DNA from: an uncultured Atopobiaceae bacterium
GTDB taxonomy: Bacteria; Actinomycetota; Coriobacteriia; Coriobacteriales; Atopobiaceae
NCBI GenBank assembly: GCA_944321005.1
Contig: CALUJT010000025.1
Span: 1-14,960, forward strand
Reading direction: 5' to 3'
DNA length: 14,960 bases
How positions within the stretch are numbered: position 1 is the first letter of the stretch; the number at the start of each line of letters is the position of its first letter. Made by a program: the position numbers and the translations under genes. Under the pieces are notes generated by a model, which searched no databases, was not told the origin of the DNA, and saw nothing but the letters and a program-made list of their open reading frames with translations. Shown in pieces: positions 1 to 6,848 of the stretch.

Positions 1-1
1 C

Positions 2-571
2 CGGCTCCTGGCCGTGCCCCTGACCCTGCGCTCCGGGGACCACGAGCACGTGCTCCTGGACCCCACCCCGCGCGGCGCCGCGCTCGCGGCCTGGATGGAC
101 TTCCTCTCGCGCATGGAGCAGGACGGCTACGCCCCCTATGCAGACGCCTCCGTCGAGGACGCCAGCGAGATGCTCGTGCCGCTGCTGCTGGCGGGCGGGC
201 GCTCGCGCGACGTGCTCTCGGACTACGTGCGCACCGCCGGCGAGGCGCCGCCGCGCGAGGGGGAGGTCCGCGCGCTTCACCTTGACGCCATACCCGCGCT
301 CGTCGCGCGCGTCCCGGGGCCGGGCCCCGAGACGTGGCTCCTGCTCGTCCCCGCGCAGCGGGCGCGCGTGATCTGGAGGAGCCTCCTCTCGTTTGGCGAG
401 GTGTCCCCCGTGGGGGCGCGTGCCGCGCGGCACCTGCTCGCAGATCGCCGCCCGTGGGCGGGGTCGCTCCCCGCGGAGGGCCCGGTCGCCGTGCCGCGCG
501 CAGAGCTCGAGCGCTGGGGCGTCCTGCGCGAGGGGAGCGACTTCGTGGGCGCGAGGCTCCTCGAGCCCTGA
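2..571 (+). CDS. 3' part of an unrecognised protein gene (partial, 5' end outside window)
   Basis: The frame is open from the first bases of the window to a TGA at 569-571. A GTG at 14 could be a start, but no Shine-Dalgarno sequence lies in the 13 bases before it and the frame continues upstream, so I treat the gene as cut by the window edge. The visible ~189 residues are rich in Ala, Arg, Leu and Pro, with no signal peptide, membrane segment or catalytic motif that I recognise. The C-terminal half alternates short hydrophobic strands and helices (for example ETWLLLVPAQRARVIW). Codon use matches the neighbours, which supports a real gene. It ends 36 bases before ridA on the same strand and may share its transcript. 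I do not know its function. Confidence 0.6.
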   Translation, partial: RLLAVPLTLRSGDHEHVLLDPTPRGAALAAWMDFLSRMEQDGYAPYADASVEDASEMLVPLLLAGGRSRDVLSDYVRTAGEAPPREGEVRALHLDAIPALVARVPGPGPETWLLLVPAQRARVIWRSLLSFGEVSPVGARAARHLLADRRPWAGSLPAEGPVAVPRAELERWGVLREGSDFVGARLLEP

Positions 572-581
572 CACAGCGGCT

Positions 582-594
582 GGGGCAACGCCCC
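582..594 (+). other. short GC hairpin just upstream of the ridA ribosome binding site
   Basis: GGGGC at 582-586 pairs with GCCCC at 590-594 around an AAC loop, and C580/G596 plus a T-G wobble extend the stem. No T-tract follows, so it is not a convincing terminator. It ends about four bases before the GGGAGGGAGAG ribosome binding site of ridA, so it could influence translation or be chance in a GC-rich gap. Confidence 0.3.
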
Positions 595-607
595 GGGAGG
601 GAGAGAG

Positions 608-988
608 ATGAAGTACTCCATCAACGCCCAGGGCGCGCCCGACGCCATAGGGCCCTACTCCCAGGGGACCACCGCGGGCAGGCTCGTCTTCGCCTCCGGG
701 CAGCTGCCCGTCTCGCCCGCGGACAACGCGCGCCTCGTGGAGGGCGGCATACGCGAGCAGACCGAGCGCGTGATAGACGTCATAGAGGCCATCCTCCAGG
801 AGGTGGGCTGCACGCTGGCGGACGTCGCGCAGACGACGGTCTACCTCGCGAGCCTCGCGGACATGGAGGAGATGAACGAGGTCTACGCCCGCCGCTTCCC
901 GTCCCCGGCCCCGGCGCGCGCCGTCGTGGGCGTCTCGGAGCTGCCGATGGGAGCGCTCGTTGAGATGGACTGCGTCGCCTGCCGCTGA
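608..988 (+). CDS. ridA: RidA family reactive intermediate/imine deaminase
   Basis: The 126-residue product has the full length of the RidA (YjgF/YER057c/UK114) family. These cytosolic trimers hydrolyse reactive enamines and imines, such as 2-aminoacrylate released by PLP enzymes, to ketoacids and ammonia. Family signatures are in order: IGPYSQ (14-19), the FASGQLP segment (28-34), PARAVVGVSELP (102-113) and VEMD (118-121). Arg104 and Glu119 match the conserved substrate-binding Arg and the conserved Glu of the active RidA subgroup. The start is supported by a purine-rich ribosome binding site (GGGAGGGAGAG) directly upstream. The FHA gene follows on the same strand after 43 bases but has its own -10-like element, so the two are probably separate units. 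Family identity is secure; the substrate preference is inferred. Confidence 0.93.
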   Translation: MKYSINAQGAPDAIGPYSQGTTAGRLVFASGQLPVSPADNARLVEGGIREQTERVIDVIEAILQEVGCTLADVAQTTVYLASLADMEEMNEVYARRFPSPAPARAVVGVSELPMGALVEMDCVACR

Positions 989-993
989 AGCGC

Positions 994-1014
994 TAGAATG
1001 TAGTCTCAGAGACT
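994..1014 (+). promoter_or_regulatory. putative -10 element and 13-bp palindrome upstream of the FHA gene
   Basis: TAGAAT at 994-999 resembles a -10 hexamer; no good -35 is visible 16-18 bases upstream. Three bases later, AGTCTC-A-GAGACT (1002-1014) is a perfect palindrome with six-base arms around one base. It would lie across the transcription start, a usual place for an operator. The FHA ribosome binding site (AAGGGGAGAG) follows. The regulator is unknown and the promoter call is tentative. Confidence 0.4.
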
Positions 1015-1031
1015 CGACGAAGGGGAGAGAC

Positions 1032-1457
1032 ATGCCCAACAACACCACCGGCTCCGGAGCGACCGAGATCTTCCGCATGCCCGCCGCGGACTCCACCGTG
1101 CCCGACCTCATGGGCGCCTCCAAGCCCGCTCGCCCCACGCTCACCATCGTGAAGGGCCCGCAGATAGGCCAGACCTTCGAGCTCGACACCCCGGAGATCA
1201 CCCTCGGGCGCGACCCCAAGAACAGCGTCTTCCTCAACGACATGACCGTCTCGCGCCACCACGCCAAGATGGACCTCGCCAACGTCGCGCTCGGCCTCGC
1301 CACGATAGAGGACCTCGGCTCGCTCAACGGCACGTGGGTCGACGGCGCCATCGTGAGCAAGGCCAGCCTGAGGGACGGCTCCACCATCCAGATCGGCACC
1401 TTCCGCATGGTCTACCACGCCAACGCGCGTCCCCGCAGGATCGACGCGGAGGCATAG
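1032..1457 (+). CDS. GarA/OdhI-like FHA domain signalling protein
   Basis: The start at 1032 is chosen because AAGGGGAGAG precedes it at good spacing; a longer frame from 960 would overlap ridA. The 141-residue protein has a flexible N-terminus and one FHA domain (about residues 37-128) with the phosphothreonine-binding signatures GR (59-60), SRHH (74-77) and GSLNGT (96-101). The layout matches mycobacterial GarA and corynebacterial OdhI: a short N-terminal segment with a threonine before an IFR sequence (ATEIFRM, 10-16; compare the ETTSVFR motif of GarA), then an FHA domain ending IQIGTFRMVY. Those proteins are phosphorylated by PknB/PknG-type kinases and then release 2-oxoglutarate dehydrogenase and glutamate enzymes. 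Only one Thr is present here in place of the double TT, so phosphocontrol is inferred. The MerR gene begins six bases after the stop, as in the garA-Rv1828 pair of M. tuberculosis. Confidence 0.85.
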   Translation: MPNNTTGSGATEIFRMPAADSTVPDLMGASKPARPTLTIVKGPQIGQTFELDTPEITLGRDPKNSVFLNDMTVSRHHAKMDLANVALGLATIEDLGSLNGTWVDGAIVSKASLRDGSTIQIGTFRMVYHANARPRRIDAEA

Positions 1458-1463
1458 CGCGCG

Positions 1464-2225
1464 ATGACGGACGCCGGCTACCTCACCATCGGCAAGGTCG
1501 TGAAGAAGCTCCAGCAGACCTACCCGGACCTCTCGGTCTCCAAGGTCCGCTACCTGCAGGACGAGGGGCTCCTCAACCCGTCGCGCACGCCGAGCGGCTA
1601 CCGCCTCTACTCGCAGCGCGACGTACGCCGGCTCGAGACCATCCTCTACCTGCAGAAGAACCGCTTCCTGCCGCTCTCCGTCATCAAGGAGGAGCTCGAC
1701 CGCGCGGACTCCGGCCAGGTGCCGGAGGGCGAGGTCGCGCTCGGGCGCGCGGAGGCCGTGACGCTCCCCGCCGACGACGAGGAGGTGGCCGGCAAGCTCC
1801 ATCCCATAGACCGCATGCCGGAGCTCGTGGGCACCACCGTGAGCTTCGTGCGCCAGCTCTCCGAGGCCGGCGTCATCACGCTCACGAGGTCCCCCCACGG
1901 GCGCGACCTCGTGGACGGCCGCGACTTCCCGCTCATCCGCGTCTGCGACGAGCTGCGCCACTTTGGGATAGGTCCCAAGAACCTGAGGCAGTACGTCATC
2001 GCCGCCAACAGGGAGTCCGCGATGTTCGAGCAGGCGCTCGTGGTCTACGCCCGCAAGGGCGGCGGCGTGGAGATGGCGCCCACCGAGGAGACCCGCCAGA
2101 GGTTCAACCGCGCCTTCTCGCGCATGCTGGGACTCACCAACGCCGTCCGCGACGAGCTCATCGCCCGCAGGATCACGGAGCCGTTTGCCGAGAAGGACGG
2201 CGAGCGCCGACAGGACGCCCGCTGA
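1464..2225 (+). CDS. MerR-family transcription regulator, FtsR-like
   Basis: The 253-residue protein begins with a MerR winged helix (about 6-75): YLTIGKVVKKL, then VSKVRYLQDEGLLNP and SGYRLYSQRDVRRL, followed by a helix with FLPLSVIKEEL. A second helix-turn-helix-like segment lies at about 112-170 (ELVGTTVSFVRQLSEAGVI ... FGIGPKNLRQY). This two-part structure, the length and the position behind a garA-like gene match Rv1828 of M. tuberculosis and FtsR of Corynebacterium, which activates ftsZ transcription. A small-molecule-binding domain of classical MerR sensors is not evident, nor are metal-binding cysteines. The GGAGG ribosome binding site (1448-1452) lies inside the end of the FHA gene, so the two are co-transcribed and probably translationally coupled. 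Control of ftsZ in this organism is inferred from the homologues. Confidence 0.85.
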   Translation: MTDAGYLTIGKVVKKLQQTYPDLSVSKVRYLQDEGLLNPSRTPSGYRLYSQRDVRRLETILYLQKNRFLPLSVIKEELDRADSGQVPEGEVALGRAEAVTLPADDEEVAGKLHPIDRMPELVGTTVSFVRQLSEAGVITLTRSPHGRDLVDGRDFPLIRVCDELRHFGIGPKNLRQYVIAANRESAMFEQALVVYARKGGGVEMAPTEETRQRFNRAFSRMLGLTNAVRDELIARRITEPFAEKDGERRQDAR

Positions 2226-2245
2226 GCAAGAGAGAGGGGCACACA

Positions 2246-2782
2246 GTGCCGAGCTTTGACTTCGAGAGCCGCATCATCGACATCCCCGACTACCCCGAGC
2301 CCGGGGTCGTCTTCAAGGACATCACCCCGCTCTTCGACGACGCGGAGGCCCTGCGCGCCGTGGTGGACGCCATCGCCGACCACTTCGCCGGGCGAGGCGT
2401 CACAAAGGTCGTGGGCGCCGAGGCGAGGGGCTTTCTCGTGGGCGTGCCCGTGGCGTATCGCCTGGGATGCGGCTTCGTTCCCGCCAGGAAGCCCGGCAAG
2501 CTCCCGCGCGCCGTCTACTCGCAGAGCTACGAGCTCGAGTACGGCACCGACGAGCTGCAGATCCACCAGGACGCCCTCTCGTCCGACGACCGCGTCCTCA
2601 TTGTCGACGACCTCATCGCCACCGGCGGCACCGCCGTGGCCACCGCGCGCCTCGTGGAGCAGTCCGGCGCCTCCATCGAGGGCTTCTCGTTCATCCTCGA
2701 GCTCGAGTTCCTCAAGCCGCGCGAGATCATGGACCGCGCCTGCCCCGGCAGGGAGGTCTACACGCTCGTGAAGGTGAGCTAG
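2246..2782 (+). CDS. apt: adenine phosphoribosyltransferase
   Basis: This 178-residue enzyme converts adenine and PRPP to AMP and pyrophosphate in cytosolic purine salvage. Its length is usual for Apt. The N-terminus carries the Apt hallmark PDYPEPGVVFKDITPLF (about 14-30), then EARGFLVG (59-66), RKPGKLP (81-87), and the type I PRTase PRPP loop VLIVDDLIATGGTA (117-130) with the acidic pair and the TGGTA phosphate-binding loop. The start is the GTG at 2246, preceded by AGAGGGG about seven bases away; no ATG fits both the frame and the family N-terminus. It lies 20 bases behind the MerR gene and is probably in the same operon. It also pairs functionally with the purine permease at 8224-9534, which could bring in its substrate. 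Confidence 0.96.
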   Translation: MPSFDFESRIIDIPDYPEPGVVFKDITPLFDDAEALRAVVDAIADHFAGRGVTKVVGAEARGFLVGVPVAYRLGCGFVPARKPGKLPRAVYSQSYELEYGTDELQIHQDALSSDDRVLIVDDLIATGGTAVATARLVEQSGASIEGFSFILELEFLKPREIMDRACPGREVYTLVKVS

Positions 2783-2808
2783 CCTCCCGGGCGTGGCCGT
2801 CGTGTGGA

Positions 2809-2835
2809 GCCGGGCCCCTCGGGACGGGGCTTGGC
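2809..2835 (+). terminator. GC-rich hairpin after apt, possible terminator
   Basis: GCCGGGCCCC (2809-2818) pairs with GGGGCTTGGC (2826-2835) over ten base pairs, two of them G-T wobbles, around a seven-base loop. It starts 27 bases after the apt stop. The following sequence is CTAAAATGGGG rather than a T-run, so termination would be imperfect. It sits directly before a -10-like TAAAAT, so it separates apt from the hydrolase gene either as a terminator or as part of that promoter region. Confidence 0.4.
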
Positions 2836-2836
2836 C

Positions 2837-2842
2837 TAAAAT
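2837..2842 (+). promoter_or_regulatory. putative -10 element for the NlpC/P60 gene
   Basis: TAAAAT stands out in a GC-rich gap, 32 bases before the hydrolase start codon. The context CCTAAAATGGGG resembles the lexA -10 region (GGTATCATGGGG). No convincing -35 is present; the expected place falls inside the hairpin. Confidence 0.4.
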
Positions 2843-2873
2843 GGGGAAGTTTGCCTTCGAAAGGAACTCGTTC

Positions 2874-4067
2874 ATGAAGCTCAGGAACAGAGTGATTTCC
2901 TCGGGCCTGGCCGCGCTTCTCGCCGGCCCGCTCGCGCTTGTCCCCGCCGCGGCGCTCGCCGACCCCGCGGGCGAGCTCGACGCCGCCTCCCAGAGGCTCG
3001 AGGAGCTGGGCGGTCAGCTCAGCGAGACCCAGGAGCAGCTGGCCCAGGCCGTCTCCGAGCTCGAGGAGACCGACTACGGCGTGGCCGAGAAGAGCGCGCA
3101 GGTCGACGAGACCCGCGCCGAGCTCGGCGAGCGCCAGGCGCAGCTCGGGACCGAGATGAGGAGCACGTACAAGTCCGGCGCCGCGTCGCTTCTCGAGTTC
3201 GTGCTCGGCTCCACGAGCGCCGACGACCTCGTGAGCCGCGTCTACTACCTCGACAAGATGGCCAAGCAGAAAGCCGACGCCATCGAGGGCGTCCGCGCGC
3301 TCGCCGAGCAGCTCGAGCAGGAGGTCGCGGACCTCGAGGCGCGCCAGGCCACCCAGGAGGGGCTCGTCGCCGAGCTTCTCGAGCAGGTCTCCTCCTACGA
3401 GTCGCAGGTGGCCGAGGCGCGCGGGGTCTACGAGTCGCTCGACGCCGAGATGCGCGCCGCCGTGGCCGCGCAGGCCAGCGAGAACGTGGCCGCGGCCGTC
3501 CAGGCGGTGGAGACCGACCAGGCGCAGGACGCGCTCGTGGGGGACCAGGGCGCCTCGCAGGGAGAGGTCGCCGAGCAGGATCCGCAGCAGGGTGCCGGAG
3601 AGGCCGGCGGAAACGACCAGGGCGGCGGGCAGCAGACGCCTCCCGCGGACCAGACGCCCGAGCCTGAGCCTCAGCCTCAGCCTCAACCCGAGCCCGAACC
3701 TGAGCCCGACCCCGGCCAGCCCTCCGCCCCTGCGGGCGGCGGCGTCTCCACGGCGCTCGCGCAGGTGGGCAAGCCCTACGGCTACGGCTCCGCCGGGCCC
3801 AACGCCTTCGACTGCTCCGGCCTCGTGTGCTACAGCTACGGCTACGCGCTCGGCCGGGACACCTTCTCCATGATCTCCTCGCTCCAGGGAGCGGGCCGCT
3901 GGAAGACCAGCATGGACGAGCTCTCCTATGGCGACCTCGTCTTCCCGAGCTCCGGGCACGTGGGCATCTATCTCGGCGGCGGGATGATGGTCCACGCCTC
4001 CCGCCCGGGCGTGGGCGTGGTCGTCTCCTCGGTCTACAGCTTCATCGGCGGCGGCTCCTACTACTAG
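2874..4067 (+). CDS. secreted coiled-coil NlpC/P60 (C40) peptidoglycan hydrolase
   Basis: The start at 2874 has an AAGGAA ribosome binding site and a typical signal peptide (basic MKLRNR, hydrophobic core, ALA|D cleavage near residue 29). Residues ~33-215 form a long coiled coil rich in Glu, Gln, Ala and Leu, like the N-terminal domains of CwlO and RipA-type hydrolases that are regulated by FtsEX-like partners. A Gln/Gly linker leads to a Pro-Glu/Pro-Gln repeat (about 262-280). The C-terminal NlpC/P60 domain (about 290-397) has the catalytic Cys314 in FDCSGLV, His362 in GHVGIYLGGG and a third polar residue, His374, in MVHAS. It should cleave stem peptides (D-Glu to meso-DAP or Lys type bonds) outside the membrane during growth or division. 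The exact bond is not known from sequence. It has its own -10-like element and is followed after 16 bases by the ClC gene. Confidence 0.92.
   Translation: MKLRNRVISSGLAALLAGPLALVPAAALADPAGELDAASQRLEELGGQLSETQEQLAQAVSELEETDYGVAEKSAQVDETRAELGERQAQLGTEMRSTYKSGAASLLEFVLGSTSADDLVSRVYYLDKMAKQKADAIEGVRALAEQLEQEVADLEARQATQEGLVAELLEQVSSYESQVAEARGVYESLDAEMRAAVAAQASENVAAAVQAVETDQAQDALVGDQGASQGEVAEQDPQQGAGEAGGNDQGGGQQTPPADQTPEPEPQPQPQPEPEPEPDPGQPSAPAGGGVSTALAQVGKPYGYGSAGPNAFDCSGLVCYSYGYALGRDTFSMISSLQGAGRWKTSMDELSYGDLVFPSSGHVGIYLGGGMMVHASRPGVGVVVSSVYSFIGGGSYY
3657..3713 (+). repeat. hexanucleotide repeat coding a Pro-Glu/Pro-Gln linker
   Basis: About nine imperfect six-base units of the CCTGAG/CCTCAG/CCCGAG kind encode alternating Pro with Glu or Gln, between the coiled coil and the catalytic domain. 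The unit keeps frame, so gain or loss of units would only change linker length. CCT codons are used here more than in neighbouring sequence, which suggests a locally amplified tract. A rigid Pro-rich spacer across the cell wall is the likely role. Confidence 0.8.
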
Positions 4068-4083
4068 GGCCGGGGGCGCGACC

Positions 4084-5673
4084 ATGTCCGAAAGCCCCTC
4101 CGGAGAGGTGACGAGAAGGCTCTCGCGCCGCCTGCAGGTGAGCCTCGTCTTCGAGGGCGCCCTGGTGGGCGTCGCGGGCGGGCTCGTGGTCACGCTCTAT
4201 CGCGCCGCGCTCTCCGCCGCGGAGGGCGTGCTCCGGTCCCTCACGGGGGCCGCCGCAGGAAGCCCCGCCCTCGCGCTCCTCTGGCTCGGCGCCCTCGCCC
4301 TCATCCTCGTGGTGGTCTCCCGCCTCATCCTCTGGGAGCCCGCCACGTCCGGCTCCGGAATCCCCCAGGTCGACGCCGAGGTCGCGGGCCGCATGGACGC
4401 ACCGTGGGCGCGCGTGCTGCCCGCCAAGTTCGCCGAGGGGACGCTGCTCGCGCTCTCCGGCCTCTCCCTGGGCCGCGAGGGCCCCTCCATCCAGTTGGGC
4501 GGCATGTCCGGAAAGGCGGTCTCCCGCATGCTGCGGCGCGGCAGGGGAGAGGAGCGCCTGCTCGTCACCTGCGGCGCCGCCGCGGGCATGTCCGCGGCCT
4601 TCCACGCGCCCTTCACCGGCGTGCTCTTCACGCTGGAGGAGATCCACAAGGAGTTCACCGCGCCGCTCATCATCTCCGTCATGTGCTCGGCCATCGTCTC
4701 CGACCTCATAGCCTCGCAGGTGCTGGGTCTCACGCCCGTGCTCGCCCTCGCCTTCGCCCGGGACCTCCCGCACGCGAGCTACGTCCTCGTGGGCCTTCTC
4801 GGCGTCGCCTGCGGGCTTCTCGGGGCCCTCCACAACCGCGGCATGTTTCTCTGCCAGGACCTCTTCTCGCGCGTGAGGTCCCACCTCCCGTACGCCCGCC
4901 TCGCGGTGCCCTTTGCCCTGGCGTGGGCCGCGGCGTTCCTCTGGCCCTCGCTCATGTGCGGCGGCGACGCCATCGTGGAGCACGTCCTCTCGCCAGAGGG
5001 TCTCGCCACGGGCACCATACTCGCGCTCCTCGCCGGCAAGTACGCGTTCACCACCGTCTGCTTTGGCTCGGGCGCGCCCGGGGGGACGCTGTTTCCGCTG
5101 GTCGTGATGGGTGCGCTCGTGGGCGGTGCGTTCGCGCGGCTGGTGGGGGAGCCCGTCGGGCTCGACGCCGCCTTCTTCCCCAACTTCGTGGCGCTGGGGG
5201 TGGCGGGGCTCTTCTCCGGCGTCGTGCGCGCGCCCGTGACCGCGGTCGTGCTCGTGTTCGAGCTCACGGGGTCCTTCGACGCGCTGCTCTCGGCGGCACT
5301 CGTCTCCATTGCGGCCTACGTCACCTCGAGCCTCACGCGAACCGACGCGTTCTACGAGCACCTCCTCGCGAGGCTTCTGGGGACCACGACGGACGACCCC
5401 GCCGTGTCCGGCCTCGGGGGCGAGAAGAGCCTCCACACCGTGCGCGTGGGGACCGGCAGCCGTCTCGAGGGCATGCTCGTGCGCGACGTGCCCTGGCCCG
5501 ACGGCGTACGCGTAGTCACGATCGAGCGCGCGGGATCCCAGATCCTGCCCACGGGGGACACGCACCTGACGGCGCTCGACGAGCTCCTCGTCATTTCTGA
5601 CGAGACGGCAGCGGACGACGCGCTCCTCAAGCTCGGTCTCATGTCAGAGCAGCGCGTGCGCGAGACCGAGTAG
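4084..5673 (+). CDS. ClC family H+/Cl- exchange transporter with C-terminal RCK_C (TrkA-C) domain
   Basis: This 529-residue membrane protein carries the ClC signatures: GSGIP (90-94, selectivity-filter serine), GREGPS (130-135) with gating Glu132, and GSGAPGGTLFP (328-338). Tyr424 is probably the second chloride-coordinating tyrosine. Glu186 in FTLEE matches the internal proton glutamate (Glu203 of E. coli ClcA), so a 2Cl-/1H+ antiporter is more likely than a pure channel. The filter reads GGTLFP where E. coli has GGIFAP. Residues ~448-520 form a soluble RCK_C domain, often a ligand-binding regulatory module. The start lies 16 bases after the hydrolase stop with a weak GGGGGCG ribosome binding site, suggesting co-transcription. 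Roles in acid resistance or osmotic balance are inferred from the family. Confidence 0.93.
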   Translation: MSESPSGEVTRRLSRRLQVSLVFEGALVGVAGGLVVTLYRAALSAAEGVLRSLTGAAAGSPALALLWLGALALILVVVSRLILWEPATSGSGIPQVDAEVAGRMDAPWARVLPAKFAEGTLLALSGLSLGREGPSIQLGGMSGKAVSRMLRRGRGEERLLVTCGAAAGMSAAFHAPFTGVLFTLEEIHKEFTAPLIISVMCSAIVSDLIASQVLGLTPVLALAFARDLPHASYVLVGLLGVACGLLGALHNRGMFLCQDLFSRVRSHLPYARLAVPFALAWAAAFLWPSLMCGGDAIVEHVLSPEGLATGTILALLAGKYAFTTVCFGSGAPGGTLFPLVVMGALVGGAFARLVGEPVGLDAAFFPNFVALGVAGLFSGVVRAPVTAVVLVFELTGSFDALLSAALVSIAAYVTSSLTRTDAFYEHLLARLLGTTTDDPAVSGLGGEKSLHTVRVGTGSRLEGMLVRDVPWPDGVRVVTIERAGSQILPTGDTHLTALDELLVISDETAADDALLKLGLMSEQRVRETE

Positions 5674-5690
5674 CTTCCGTGATGAGAGAG

Positions 5691-5712
5691 GGCCCCCTGC
5701 GAGGAGGGGGCC
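5691..5712 (+). terminator. intrinsic terminator-like hairpin after the ClC gene
   Basis: GGCCCCCT (5691-5698) pairs perfectly with AGGGGGCC (5705-5712) around a six-base loop, 17 bases after the stop codon. No T-run follows, so efficiency is uncertain, but the position between convergent genes fits a terminator. Confidence 0.65.
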
Positions 5713-5759
5713 GGATTGGGAGCGGTCTCGGCGGCGCCGCCTGCGCCCGCGAAATCGCG

Positions 5760-5803
5760 ATGCTCTCTACTTTACATAAGATATATTATCACGGTTTTGT
5801 ATG
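5760..5803. other. AT-rich island in the gap between the convergent ClC and trxB genes
   Basis: The gap 5713-5843 holds no credible gene. Positions about 5766-5803 are strikingly AT-rich (TTTACATAAGATATATTATC at 5771-5790) inside a very GC-rich window. Promoter-like hexamers can be picked out on both strands, but none forms a well-spaced -35/-10 pair. It could be an easily melted site, a hidden small-RNA promoter, or simply unconstrained DNA between two 3' ends. Confidence 0.6.
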
Positions 5804-5804
5804 A

Positions 5805-5826
5805 CAGACTCTGCAGGGGGAGTCTG
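5805..5826 (-). terminator. inverted repeat downstream of trxB, possible terminator
   Basis: CAGACTC (5805-5811) and GAGTCTG (5820-5826) form a seven-base-pair stem with an eight-base loop, 17 bases beyond the trxB stop when read on the - strand. The sequence that follows on that strand is AT-rich but lacks a true T-run, so this is a weak or factor-assisted terminator candidate. Confidence 0.45.
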
Positions 5827-5843
5827 GTGCCCAAGCGCCACCT

Positions 5844-6791
5844 CTATCCCTCCACCGGAAGTCCCAGATACGCCGCGGCGCTCGTTGCGGCAACGGCGCC
5901 GTCGGACGCGGCCGTGACGATCTGCCTGAGCGGCTTCCTGCGCGCGTCGCCGGCCACGAACAGCCCGGGCACCTCCGTCGCCATCCGCTCGTCCGTGACA
6001 GCGTACCCGGACTCGTCGAGCTCCACGAGCCCCCTCAGAAGGCCCGTCTCGGGTACGCGGCCCGCCAGGACGAAGATTCCGAACGAGCCCTCGTCGTAGG
6101 TCTCCACGTGAGTCTCCCCGGACGCGTTGTCGCGAAACTCGATGCTCGACGGGAGCTCTCCGCCGCCAACCGAGACGATGCTCGTGAGGAGCCGGATCTC
6201 GACCCTCTCGTTGGCCTCGAGCTCGCGGACGAGCGCCGTCTGCGCTCGCAGGTGGTCCTTGCGCACGACGAGCGTCACCCTGCTCGCCAGGCGCGCCAGG
6301 AACAGCGCCTCCTCGGCGGCCGAGTTCCCGCCACCGATTACGAACACCTGTTTGCCCCTATAGAACATGCCGTCGCACGTGGCGCAGTACGAGACGCCGT
6401 GGCCGGCGAAGCGCTCCTCGCCCTCGAAGCCCGCGCGCCGGGGCTGGGCGCCCGCGGCGAGGATGACCGAGGCGGCGTCATAGCGCGCGGCGGAGGCCGT
6501 CACGAGGAACCTGCCGGTGGCGGCGTCGCGGGAGAGCCCGCTCACCGGGTCCATCACGATGCTCGCGCCGAGGTCCTCGGCCTGCGCGCGCATGGCGTCC
6601 GAGAGCGTGAAGCCGTCCGTGTGCGGCAGGCCCGGGTAGTTGTCTATCTCGCTCGTGAGGATCACCTGTCCGCCGAGAGCCTCGCGCTCGAGGGTCACGG
6701 CGTCGAGGAGCGAGCGCTGTGCATAGATCGCGGCGGAGAGCCCCGCGGGGCCGCCACCGATGATGACGAGGTCCTTGGTCTGCTCGTTCAT
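5844..6791 (-). CDS. trxB: thioredoxin reductase-like FAD/NAD(P)H disulfide oxidoreductase
   Basis: The start at 6791 is chosen for its AAAGGGGAG ribosome binding site; a longer frame to 6845 has none. The 315-residue protein has the low-molecular-weight TrxB plan. It shows the FAD-binding GGGPAG (12-17), the redox-active CATC pair (136-139), the NAD(P)-binding GGGNSAAEEA (153-162), and the C-terminal FAD motif GDARRKPLRQIVTAASDGA. The enzyme passes electrons from NAD(P)H through FAD to thioredoxin or a similar protein. The usual NADPH-phosphate motif HRRDxFRA reads VRKDHLRA here, which keeps basic residues but lacks the His, so NADPH versus NADH use is open. No thioredoxin gene is next to it. 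It lies 90 bases after uraA, and an inverted repeat in that gap could be its operator. Confidence 0.9.
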   Translation of the reverse strand: MNEQTKDLVIIGGGPAGLSAAIYAQRSLLDAVTLEREALGGQVILTSEIDNYPGLPHTDGFTLSDAMRAQAEDLGASIVMDPVSGLSRDAATGRFLVTASAARYDAASVILAAGAQPRRAGFEGEERFAGHGVSYCATCDGMFYRGKQVFVIGGGNSAAEEALFLARLASRVTLVVRKDHLRAQTALVRELEANERVEIRLLTSIVSVGGGELPSSIEFRDNASGETHVETYDEGSFGIFVLAGRVPETGLLRGLVELDESGYAVTDERMATEVPGLFVAGDARRKPLRQIVTAASDGAVAATSAAAYLGLPVEG

Positions 6792-6848
6792 GGTCTCCCC
6801 TTTCTCCTGGAGAAGGGATTCCCGCTTCTCCCCCATCTCGGTCACTAA

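Noticed and set aside
960..1031. An upstream start for the FHA protein
   Set aside because: It would overlap the ridA end and skip the clear ribosome binding site before 1032.
5716..6099. A + strand frame of 127 codons over the AT-rich gap and the end of trxB
   Set aside because: Most of it is antisense to the conserved trxB C-terminus; no ribosome binding site and no family resemblance.
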